This document shows positions 1 to 5,913 of a stretch of 5,913 bases of DNA, piece by piece. Made by a program: the position numbers and the translations under genes. Origin of the DNA: JAMCRM01 sp041685075. GTDB lineage: Bacteria > Acidobacteriota > Terriglobia > Bryobacterales > Bryobacteraceae. The DNA is taken from contig JAWLGN010000325.1 of assembly GCA_041685075.1 (NCBI GenBank), positions 1 to 5,913 on the forward strand. The letters run 5' to 3'. Below the pieces are notes generated by a model. That model was not told the origin of the DNA and ran no database searches. It saw nothing but the letters and a program-made list of their open reading frames with translations. Positions within the stretch are counted from its first letter, which is position 1. The number at the start of each line of letters is the position of its first letter.

Positions 1-17
1 CTTCGCACGCTCGTATG

Positions 18-22
18 AAGGA
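18..22 (+). promoter_or_regulatory. Ribosome binding site of the GntR-family gene
   Basis: The AAGGA here matches the Shine-Dalgarno consensus and ends six bases before the ATG at 29. The reading frame stays open to the left edge of the window, so this site, together with the usual N-terminal length of the family, is what decides the start. Only 28 bases precede the gene, and no promoter or operator can be recognised in them. Confidence 0.7.
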
Positions 23-28
23 CGCCAG

Positions 29-772
29 ATGAAGCAAACGGCATTGAACAAGCGGCTGCCTATCCCGCTCTATCACCAGCTCAAATCCGTCATCCTCAAC
101 GCCATCCAATCCGGCGAGTTGCAGCCCGAGGACCGGCTTCCCACCGAGAACGAACTGGCCCAGACATTCGGCGTGAGCAAGATCACGGTGCGGCAGGCGC
201 TGCGCGAGCTTTCGGATTTGGGGTACGTGCGGCGGGAACAGGGCCGCGGCACGTTCGTGGCCCGCGTGCGCCTGGAGCAAGGCCCGCGGGAACTGACAGG
301 CTTCACCGAGGAGATGCGGCGCCACGGCCTGGCCGCCTGCTCGCGGGTGCTGGAATGGGGGGTGATGCCCGCCGGCGCCGTCCTGGCCGACCGGCTGGGT
401 ATCGATGCCCCCAGCCAGGTTTATTTTCTGAAGCGCCTGCGGATTGCCGATGGTGAACCCATGGGCGTCCAGACCGCCTACGTGCCGCTCGAACTGGCGC
501 CCGGCCTCCCGGGAGAGCCGATGGAGGATGCGTCGCTCTACGAAGTGATCGAGCGGCGCTACGGCCGGCGGCCCTCACGCGCGCGAGAGATTCACTCCGC
601 CGTTCTGGCCGAGGGCGAGGACGCAGAACTGCTGGGCGTGCCCGCCGGCACCCCCGCGCTGGCCGCCGAACGCATCACCTATCTCGAAACGGGCCGCCCG
701 CTCGAGTACGTGCAATCGGTGATGCGCGGCGACCGCTACCGCGTGATTCTCGACCTGGTCAAGGAGCGATGA
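29..772 (+). CDS. GntR/HutC-family transcriptional regulator, NagR (YvoA)-like
   Basis: Predicted cytoplasmic DNA-binding repressor of 247 residues. Residues about 12-78 form the GntR winged helix: the LPTENELA segment (38-45), the recognition helix around VSKITVRQAL (49-58), and the wing with GRGTFV (72-77). Residues about 88-243 form a UTRA effector domain. From memory, the protein resembles Bacillus NagR/YvoA along its length: LTGFTEEM (89-96), RLRIADGEPM (136-145), SRAREIHSA (183-191) and SVMRGDRYRV (230-239) all have close counterparts there. NagR represses GlcNAc-utilisation genes and is released by GlcN-6-P or GlcNAc-6-P, so a phosphorylated amino sugar is the likely effector here (inference). 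It is the first gene of a tight cluster and its stop overlaps the kinase start, so it is probably cotranscribed with its targets and autoregulated. The family call is firm; the ligand is less certain. Confidence 0.93.
   Translation: MKQTALNKRLPIPLYHQLKSVILNAIQSGELQPEDRLPTENELAQTFGVSKITVRQALRELSDLGYVRREQGRGTFVARVRLEQGPRELTGFTEEMRRHGLAACSRVLEWGVMPAGAVLADRLGIDAPSQVYFLKRLRIADGEPMGVQTAYVPLELAPGLPGEPMEDASLYEVIERRYGRRPSRAREIHSAVLAEGEDAELLGVPAGTPALAAERITYLETGRPLEYVQSVMRGDRYRVILDLVKER
761..766 (+). promoter_or_regulatory. Shine-Dalgarno-like site of the ROK kinase gene
   Basis: AAGGAG lies inside the last codons of the regulator gene but only two bases before the kinase ATG at 769, which is closer than is usual. 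The start is nevertheless well placed, because ROK proteins normally begin a few residues before the first ATP-binding motif. The ATGA overlap suggests that the kinase is mainly translated by coupling to the regulator. Confidence 0.45.
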
Positions 773-1644
773 ACCGCGTCCTGGCAGTCGATCTCGGAGG
801 CACCAAGACCGCCGCCGCCCTGGTGGACGAGGCCGGGCGCATGGAGTCGCGCGTGAAGGAACCAGCCGCGCATACGCCCGGCGAGACGGTGCGCGGCATC
901 GCCGAACAGGCGGCGCGGCTCGAACCCGCGGCGGTGGGGATCATCGTCCCCGGCATTTACAATCCGCGCAGCGGCATGGCTTGGGCGCCCAACCTGTGGG
1001 GCTGGGACGAAGTGCCGCTGGGGGAACTGCTGGCCCGGCAGCTTTCGGTCCCGGCGGTGGTGGAATGCGACCGCGCGGGCTACGTGGCGGGCGAGCAGTG
1101 GCTGGGCGCCGCGCGCGGCCTCACCGACGTGGTGTTCGTGGCGGTGGGGACAGGGATCGGGGTGGGGATTCTATCCGGCGGCCGCATCGTCGGCGGCGCG
1201 CAGGGCATCGCCGGCTCGGCGGGCTGGTTCGCCCTGGATCCCCGCTGGAAGGACGAGTACGCGCGGCTGGGCTGCTGGGAGGCGGAGTCGGCCGGACCCG
1301 CGGTGGCCCGCCTGGCCGGATGCGCCACCGCCGAGGAGGCCGTGGCGGAGGCCTGCCGCGGGAACGCGCGCGCCCGCGCCGCGCTGGACAGCGCCGCCGG
1401 TTACCTGGCGATGGGAATCGCCAACCTCGTCAGCCTGCTCAACCCCGAGATGGTGGTCCTGGGCGGCGGCCTGATGCAGGCCGGCAATCTTCTGCTGCCG
1501 CGCATTCGGGAAGGCGTCAACAAGTGGGCCCAGCCCATCGCCGCGGCCCGCGCGCGCATCGAGCTTACCGCCCTGGGCGAGGATGCCGGCCTGTTGGGCG
1601 CCGCGCGCCTGGCCCTTCTCCATACCGGAATCCACGAGGGATAA
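769..1644 (+). CDS. ROK-family sugar kinase, atypical zinc-less form
   Basis: Predicted cytoplasmic ATP-dependent kinase of a hexose or N-acetylhexosamine, 291 residues against a usual length of about 300-320. The phosphate-1 ATP motif is DLGGTK (8-13). PGIYNPRSG (61-69) and APNLWGW (73-79) match the ROK N-terminal lobe. The catalytic Asp is probably D101 in VECDRAG, where most members read ENDAN. GTGIGVGI (127-134) is the second phosphate motif, and LGGGL (231-235) lies in the C-terminal lobe. Two family hallmarks are changed. The ExGH sugar-site motif reads SAGW (150-153), and the CxCGxxGCxE zinc cluster is reduced to GCWE (168-171), with only one cysteine left. The gene therefore belongs to a divergent ROK branch, and its sugar cannot be read directly from characterised glucokinases or NagK. 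The neighbouring NagR-like regulator and GH3 gene favour an amino sugar. Loss of activity is possible, but the intact ATP and Asp motifs argue against it. Confidence 0.9.
   Translation: MNRVLAVDLGGTKTAAALVDEAGRMESRVKEPAAHTPGETVRGIAEQAARLEPAAVGIIVPGIYNPRSGMAWAPNLWGWDEVPLGELLARQLSVPAVVECDRAGYVAGEQWLGAARGLTDVVFVAVGTGIGVGILSGGRIVGGAQGIAGSAGWFALDPRWKDEYARLGCWEAESAGPAVARLAGCATAEEAVAEACRGNARARAALDSAAGYLAMGIANLVSLLNPEMVVLGGGLMQAGNLLLPRIREGVNKWAQPIAAARARIELTALGEDAGLLGAARLALLHTGIHEG
1636..1640 (+). promoter_or_regulatory. Ribosome binding site of the SIS-domain gene
   Basis: GAGGG within the last codons of the kinase gene ends seven bases before the ATG at 1648. The spacing is good and supports that start, which lies three bases after the kinase stop codon. 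Confidence 0.6.
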
Positions 1645-1647
1645 ACC

Positions 1648-2424
1648 ATGTCCGCAAACCAATACTACGACCGCATTACAGAAGTGCTGGCGGCCATTCA
1701 CGGCCGCGAAGCTTCGAAAATCGAGCAGGCGGCGGAACTCATGGCGGAGGCCATCGCCGCAGGCAAACGCGTCTACATATACGGCAGCGGCCACTCCGTG
1801 ATTCCGGTGATGGACGTCTTCCCGCGCTACGGCAGCTTTGTGGGCTTCTACCCGCTCTACGACCCGCGGCTGATGTGGCACAACGTGATCGGCCCGGGCG
1901 GCGCGCGCGAACTGCTGTGGCTGGAACGGCGCGAGGGCTACGCCGAGCGGTTTCTGCAAAGCTACTCCTTCGAGCCGGGCGACTGCCTGCTGGTCTTCTC
2001 CCACGGCGGCTTGAACGCCGCCCCCATCGAGGCCGCGCTCTACGCCCGCGCCCGCGGCCTGAAGGTGGTGACGGTCTCCTCCCACGCCAACCGCACCGCC
2101 GCCGCCACGCACTCCAGCGGCAAGCAGCTTCCCGATACCGCGGACATCGCCATCGACAACTGCGTAGCCCCGGAAGACGCACAGGTGGACATCGGACGGC
2201 CGGAGAAGGTAGCGGCCGGCTCCACCATGGCGGCGGTGTTCATCGCCATGTCGCTGGTGGCGGAGACCGGGGCGCGGCTGGCCGCCCGCGGCGTCCATCC
2301 CCCCACCTTCGTTTCGCCCAACGTCCCCGGCATCGCGGGGGACCACAACCTGCGGGTGTTCGACGCCTACGCCGCCAGGTGGTACGAGCGCGGGCCGGCA
2401 GCCGTGGCCGCCACCGCCTCATGA
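1648..2424 (+). CDS. SIS-domain phosphosugar-binding protein, UPF0309-like
   Basis: Protein of 258 residues with a single sugar-isomerase (SIS) domain. An N-terminal helical arm (1-38) leads to the first strand and loop, VYIYGSGHS (42-50), matching the FGAGHS of UPF0309 proteins. GDCLLVFSHGGLNAAPIE (111-128) is the phosphate-binding loop, with SHGGLN where the family usually has SNSGRN. LKVVTVSSH (138-146), THSSGKQL (154-161), ADIAIDNC (165-172) and the near-terminal SPNVPG plus DHN (223-234) complete the family pattern. SIS proteins bind phosphorylated sugars and act as isomerases, deaminases, etherases or regulators. The reaction of the UPF0309 group is not established to my knowledge. Being next to a sugar kinase and under a NagR-like regulator suggests that it acts on the kinase product (inference). 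It is not a canonical MurQ etherase or a two-SIS-domain GlmS-type protein. The last bases overlap the transporter gene by ATGA. Confidence 0.88.
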   Translation: MSANQYYDRITEVLAAIHGREASKIEQAAELMAEAIAAGKRVYIYGSGHSVIPVMDVFPRYGSFVGFYPLYDPRLMWHNVIGPGGARELLWLERREGYAERFLQSYSFEPGDCLLVFSHGGLNAAPIEAALYARARGLKVVTVSSHANRTAAATHSSGKQLPDTADIAIDNCVAPEDAQVDIGRPEKVAAGSTMAAVFIAMSLVAETGARLAARGVHPPTFVSPNVPGIAGDHNLRVFDAYAARWYERGPAAVAATAS

Positions 2425-3611
2425 CCCCGGAGCCCGCTTCGGCGGCGGCGCACCGGCGCCTGCTGAGCGCGGCGGCCTATGCCGGCATGTTCGTCTTCGG
2501 CATCGTAATGGCCCTGCTGGGCGCGGTGCTGCCGGCGCTCTCCGGACGGCTGGCCTTCGAGGTGGCCGATATCGGAAGGCTGCTGCTCTATATGAACCTC
2601 ACGATGCTGGCCGCGAGTTCGCTGGTGGGGGTGGGCATGGATCGCTACGGCATGAAGCCGCCGCTGGCGCTGGGCCCGCTGCTGGTGGCCGCCGCGCTGG
2701 CGCTGATTGCCCGCGCCGGGAGCCTGCCGGACCTGGTGCCCGCGGTCATCCTGCTGGGCGCGGGCGGCGCGGCACTCAACGCCTCGACCAACACCCTGGT
2801 GGCCGATTTGCACGACGACCCGGGGCGCAAGAGCGCGGCGCTCAACATCCTGGGGGTCTTCTTCGGCATCGGCGCCGTGTTTCTTCCGTTTGCGGCGGGC
2901 GCGCTCCTTGGCGCGCTGGGGATTGCGCGCCTGCTGGCGGCGGCGGCGGCGCTGTGCCTCGCGGCCGGCCTCTTCGCCGCCGCGCTGCGGTATCCCGCGC
3001 CCAAGCAGAAGCACGGCCTCCCCATCGCCGAAATTCCCCGTTTCCTGCGCTCTCCGTTCGTCCTGCTGATGGGGGGCCTGCTGTTTCTGCAGTCCGGCGT
3101 CGAGTTCACCATGGGCGGCTACATCTCGACGTACCTGACGCGCGGCTTCGGCCTGACGGTGGCGGCGGCGTCCTGGTGCCTGGCGGGCTACTGGGCTTCC
3201 ATCATGCTGGCGCGCGTCTTCTGGAGCCGCGTACTGGTGCGGGTGAATCCGCGGATGGTGGTGGCGATCTGCGGCGGGTGCGCCTCGGCGGCGGCGCTGG
3301 CGGCGGCGCTGGCTCCCGGACCGGTCTTCGCCGCTACGGCGATTTGCCTGGCGGGGTTGGCGCTCTCCGGCATCTTCCCCACGGCGCTGGGGATTGCCGG
3401 GGCGGCTTTCAAAGAGCACTCCGGGACGGTCTTCGGCATCCTCTTCACCGCGGCCCTGACGGGCGGCACCCTGATGCCCTGGGCGGCCGGGCGGCTGGCG
3501 GGCGTCGCCGGCCTCCCCTGGGTTTTCGCTCTAGTGGCCGCCGCCCTGGCTATGATCGGCATCCTCGCGCGGGTGGTGGGGCGGGTTCCCGCCGGGCACG
3601 GGCGGGGGTAA
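2421..3611 (+). CDS. MFS transporter, probable sugar importer (FHS-like)
   Basis: Inner-membrane transporter of 396 residues with about twelve hydrophobic helices in two six-helix halves. The charged cytoplasmic loop at about 190-212, between helices 6 and 7, divides them. The MFS motif A after helix 2 reads GVGMDRYGMK (70-79). GAGGAALNASTNTLVADL (113-130) followed by ALNILGVFFGIGAVFLP (140-156), and GIFPTALGIAG (317-327) in the second half, resemble the fucose/galactose/GlcNAc (FHS) transporters, so import of a free sugar by proton symport is the best guess. The ATG at 2421 overlaps the SIS stop codon and has no clear ribosome site of its own, indicating translational coupling. The same frame stays open leftward to 981, but that stretch is an arginine- and glycine-rich shadow of the two preceding genes. 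Substrate specificity is inferred from the neighbourhood; efflux cannot be excluded. Confidence 0.88.
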   Translation: MTPEPASAAAHRRLLSAAAYAGMFVFGIVMALLGAVLPALSGRLAFEVADIGRLLLYMNLTMLAASSLVGVGMDRYGMKPPLALGPLLVAAALALIARAGSLPDLVPAVILLGAGGAALNASTNTLVADLHDDPGRKSAALNILGVFFGIGAVFLPFAAGALLGALGIARLLAAAAALCLAAGLFAAALRYPAPKQKHGLPIAEIPRFLRSPFVLLMGGLLFLQSGVEFTMGGYISTYLTRGFGLTVAAASWCLAGYWASIMLARVFWSRVLVRVNPRMVVAICGGCASAAALAAALAPGPVFAATAICLAGLALSGIFPTALGIAGAAFKEHSGTVFGILFTAALTGGTLMPWAAGRLAGVAGLPWVFALVAAALAMIGILARVVGRVPAGHGRG

Positions 3612-3629
3612 GTGCGCTACTGTGAGCGC

Positions 3630-5534
3630 ATGCGGTGCTGCGCCCTCCGAGTGGCGGCCCTCCTGTTCGGCGGGGCCGTCCTGCTGCCCTGCCCTGCGGC
3701 CGAATGGATTCCCGCAACCGATGAGGCGCGCGTGAAGCGCTCCGGCGCCTGGAGAGAGCATGCCTTCCGCCGCGCCAGCCTGGGCCACCTGGTTACGGAA
3801 TCCGGCGGCGCGGCGCTCGAAGTGGCGTTTCAGGGCACCGGGATCGTGGTCACGCTGGATGGCCACGGGATGCCCTTCGCGCACATCGGCACCGAGCACC
3901 TGGGCACCCTTACGGCGGAGATCGACGGCCGGCAGGTGGCCACGGTCGTTCCGCAGCTCGAAGACCGCGACGTGGTGCTGGCCCGGGGGCTGGCTCCCGG
4001 AAGCCACACCCTCCGGCTGACGCACCAGGTCTCTGAGGGCCGCTCGGGCTGCCGCATCTCCGGCTTTCGCGTCCTCAGCGGCGGGGAGGGTGAACTCTCG
4101 CTGGTGGTGCACGGCGAAGACAATCGCTTCTTCACCGACCTGCGCGCGGTGCTTTCCAGAAACGGCCGGGTGGTGCGGAACGCCCTGTATCGCAACTGGA
4201 TGACGGGCCTCTGCCGCATGGCCGCGCTGCCCGCCGGCGCCGGCTACGAACTGCGGCTTATCGCGGCAGGCTGGGAGACGCACTCGATCCTCGATATCGC
4301 GATCGCTCCCGGCAAAGAGACGGTGCTCCCGCCGGTTTACCTGCGCCGCACCGCGGATGTCACGCTCGACGGCGTGCAATATCCCCACACCGGGTGGCCC
4401 GCGATTCGCCGCCCCGGCGAGAGCTTCCCCACCCGCTTCAGAATCGATGGGCCCGAGCTGCAGTGGATCGAGCTGACGCGCCGGACCGGACCGGCGGTAA
4501 TCTCCCGCCGGGCGCGCTTCATTGAGGACCGATCCGCGGCCTACGACGGCTGGGTCGAGGGCGAAATGCAGGTGCCCCGCGACACTCCTCCGGGGCTATA
4601 CGACCTGGTGGTCCACCTGGCGCGCGACGGCGCCCCCCTGCTCCGCCGGTCGCCGCGGAGCGTTCACGTGGTGGCTGACTATCCGGGGGATCCGGTCTTC
4701 GTCACCTTCGGCCACATGGACACCTGGGGACAGGAGCAGGCCGAGTATCTCGAACGCCTGGCCGATATCGCGAACCTGCTGGGCGCCGACGCCGTGCTGG
4801 TCAGCACCGCCACCAACGCCGCCTACATCTCGGGCGGGCTGGCGCGGCTGCGCGTGCCTTACCTGATCAACTTCGGCAATCATCGCGTCGAAGGCTACCA
4901 GAAGTGGTACGGCAACGGGGTAAACCTGGTGGATTTCGGCCCCCGCTGGAGCATCCTGAACTTTTCCCCGCCCTGGCACGGCGACCTCTCGCACGCCTAT
5001 GCTCTGCTGGAGTCCCGCGCCAAGGTTCCCTGCAAAATGGTGAACTCCTTCGAGCACGACGCGCCCGTGGAGGAGATGCTGGACCGCTACGGCATCACCT
5101 TCCTGCACGAAGCTCACGGGCCGAAACCCAAGGTCACCACCATGGGCCGGACCCCCACGCAGCGCGCGGGCAAGGAGAACAGCGAGAGCTTCCGGGTGGT
5201 GCGTTTCCAGGGCTGCCGCCCGGTGTCGTTCACCTATGCCGGCGACCCGCAGGCGCCGATCCCGCTTCCGCGGCACGAACCCTCGCCCATCGCCGTCTCC
5301 TGGTCGCCGGAGAACGATGGCACGCACCGCAGGCTTGAAGCCACGGTGCGCAACGACTGGAAACAGGCCTTCCCCGCCAGCCGCCTGGTCTTTGTAGTGC
5401 CCGCCGGAGAGTACCGGGCCGAAGGAGGAAGGATCGAGACCGCCATCGCCAGCGACGACCGGTACGTGGAACTTACCGTGCGTTTCGACCTTCCGGCTGA
5501 AGCCACTGCCCGCGTCAGGGTACTACCGCGGTGA
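3630..5534 (+). CDS. Secreted multidomain protein with degenerate calcineurin-phosphoesterase-like region
   Basis: Predicted exported protein of 634 residues from ATG 3630. The frame also has a GTG at 3612, directly after the transporter stop. I prefer the ATG because the signal peptide then starts properly: basic RCCALR (2-7), hydrophobic core 8-19, cleavage near A23. The cysteine at 21 follows a proline, so a lipobox is unlikely. Residues 38-150 look like a galactose-binding-type beta-sandwich, with GTGIVVTLDG (69-78) and GLAPGSHTLRL (120-130). Residues 154-240 resemble a carboxypeptidase-regulatory fold, 241-349 an Ig-like domain, and 552-634 another beta-sandwich. Residues 351-529 follow the layout of a metallophosphoesterase: GHMD (361-364), VLVSTATN (389-396), VPYLINFGNHR (409-419) and LHEAHG (492-497). 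The DxH, GDxxD, GNHD/E and GHxH metal ligands are largely missing. A non-catalytic or altered role in carbohydrate binding is plausible. Domain boundaries are by eye, and the function is unknown. Confidence 0.72.
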   Translation: MRCCALRVAALLFGGAVLLPCPAAEWIPATDEARVKRSGAWREHAFRRASLGHLVTESGGAALEVAFQGTGIVVTLDGHGMPFAHIGTEHLGTLTAEIDGRQVATVVPQLEDRDVVLARGLAPGSHTLRLTHQVSEGRSGCRISGFRVLSGGEGELSLVVHGEDNRFFTDLRAVLSRNGRVVRNALYRNWMTGLCRMAALPAGAGYELRLIAAGWETHSILDIAIAPGKETVLPPVYLRRTADVTLDGVQYPHTGWPAIRRPGESFPTRFRIDGPELQWIELTRRTGPAVISRRARFIEDRSAAYDGWVEGEMQVPRDTPPGLYDLVVHLARDGAPLLRRSPRSVHVVADYPGDPVFVTFGHMDTWGQEQAEYLERLADIANLLGADAVLVSTATNAAYISGGLARLRVPYLINFGNHRVEGYQKWYGNGVNLVDFGPRWSILNFSPPWHGDLSHAYALLESRAKVPCKMVNSFEHDAPVEEMLDRYGITFLHEAHGPKPKVTTMGRTPTQRAGKENSESFRVVRFQGCRPVSFTYAGDPQAPIPLPRHEPSPIAVSWSPENDGTHRRLEATVRNDWKQAFPASRLVFVVPAGEYRAEGGRIETAIASDDRYVELTVRFDLPAEATARVRVLPR

Positions 5535-5913
5535 GGTGCGACGGAGCTGAAGACCCCTCGACGACGGGAAGCGTCAGGCCCGTGCCCAGCGCCGCCTCGC
5601 CAGGGATCGTTACCGGCAGCCGTCCGGTGATGGCGATCTCGCCGAACAGCGCGCGTACGGCCGCGGTTTCCGAAACCGGCACGGTGCTGTAGGTGGCCAG
5701 ATAGGCGTTCACCCGCGGGAAGCTGCGCAGCAGGTAAGGGTTCCCCAGCGCCACCAGCGCGGTGGGCTTGCCCAGCCCCAAGAGGCGCTCGAGCAACTGC
5801 GGGTAGCCGCCCGGCAGGCTGGTGTCGCCGCGATATGCCGCCACCGAGGCATAGGCCGCCACCACCACGCTTTCGCTCGCGGCGGCCTCCTGCAGGGCTT
5901 CATCCAGCGCAGC
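5515..5913 (-). CDS. Glycoside hydrolase family 3, C-terminal fragment (probable beta-N-acetylhexosaminidase type)
   Basis: The last 132 residues and the stop codon of a gene that runs off the right edge; its start and catalytic N-terminal domain are outside the window. The visible part is the GH3 C-terminal alpha/beta-sandwich. SVVVAAYASVAAYRGD is a core strand and the residues after it, GKPTALVALGNPYLLRSFP carries the GNPYLL motif of this domain, and SETAAVRALFGEIAITGRLP matches the closing helix and GxLPVTIP strand. The pattern is closest to two-domain GH3 enzymes annotated as beta-N-acetylglucosaminidases, although beta-glucosidases share it. Such enzymes usually cleave terminal sugars from chitin, peptidoglycan or beta-glucan fragments and are often exported. 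The GTG at 5868 is only an internal valine codon. The gene converges on the secreted-protein gene and overlaps it by 20 bases. It is not in the + strand operon but may serve the same pathway. Confidence 0.88.
   Translation of the reverse strand, partial: AALDEALQEAAASESVVVAAYASVAAYRGDTSLPGGYPQLLERLLGLGKPTALVALGNPYLLRSFPRVNAYLATYSTVPVSETAAVRALFGEIAITGRLPVTIPGEAALGTGLTLPVVEGSSAPSHLTAVVP

Noticed and set aside
1..18. Possible 3' end of an upstream gene (five codons and TGA ending at 18)
   Set aside because: Five codons cannot identify a gene, and a chance stop codon is just as likely.
1171..2346. 391-residue antisense open frame under the kinase and SIS genes
   Set aside because: Its composition is rich in His, Gly, Ala and Arg with no recognisable motif, and it lies fully opposite two conserved genes.
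981..2420. Long open frame continuous with the transporter, which could be read as a giant 876-residue fusion protein
   Set aside because: The stretch translates to low-complexity Arg/Gly/Ala sequence and overlaps two well-supported genes in another frame. It is open only because GC-rich third positions remove stop codons. The real transporter begins at 2421.
2367..3419. 350-residue antisense open frame under the transporter
   Set aside because: It is dominated by Arg, Gln and His, as expected for the reverse complement of hydrophobic GC-rich codons. No domain is visible.
3531..4388. 285-residue antisense frame spanning the transporter-secreted protein junction
   Set aside because: No family motif is visible, and it covers the coding strand of a signal peptide and beta-sandwich protein that makes better sense.
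5519..5532. Small palindromes (GGTA-C-TACC and ACCGCGGT) near the convergent stop codons, considered as a terminator
   Set aside because: The stems are only four base pairs long, they have no U-run, and they lie inside both coding sequences.
1..5913. Search by eye for tRNA or rRNA genes, CRISPR repeats, insertion sequences and riboswitches
   Set aside because: Coding sequence fills nearly the whole window, with no gap longer than about 30 bases, and no repeat array, transposase or structured RNA was seen.

Overview
This is a GC-rich bacterial window of about two-thirds G+C with almost no intergenic space. Five genes lie head to tail on the + strand, and the 3' end of a sixth comes in from the right on the - strand. 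Codons strongly favour G or C at the third position, so long spurious open frames occur on both strands. The type of genome and the secreted, beta-sandwich-rich protein would fit an Acidobacteriota-like soil organism. That placement is a weak guess, because the window holds no phylogenetic marker.

Layout: 29-772 encodes a GntR/HutC repressor very like NagR/YvoA, the GlcNAc-utilisation regulator. 769-1644 encodes a ROK-family sugar kinase, overlapping the regulator by ATGA. 1648-2424 encodes a SIS-domain phosphosugar-binding protein of the UPF0309 type. 2421-3611 encodes a 12-helix MFS transporter, again with an ATGA overlap. 3630-5534 (or from GTG 3612) encodes a secreted multidomain protein with a degenerate calcineurin-phosphoesterase-like region. 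On the - strand, 5913-5515 is the C-terminal 132 residues of a glycoside hydrolase family 3 enzyme, and its last 20 bases overlap the end of the secreted-protein gene.

Working model (inference): the GH3 enzyme releases an N-acetylhexosamine or related sugar from a glycan such as peptidoglycan or chitin oligomers. The MFS protein imports it, the ROK kinase phosphorylates it, the SIS protein acts on the sugar phosphate, and the NagR-like repressor senses that phosphate. The + strand genes are spaced as one operon, and its promoter lies left of the window. No nagA or nagB homologue is visible here.

Three points stand out. The ROK kinase has lost the usual zinc-cysteine cluster and the usual Glu and His of the sugar site. 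The SIS protein has a variant phosphate loop and no assigned reaction. The secreted protein looks like a phosphoesterase fold without its metal ligands. Together they suggest a variant amino-sugar pathway whose exact substrate is not fixed by the sequence.
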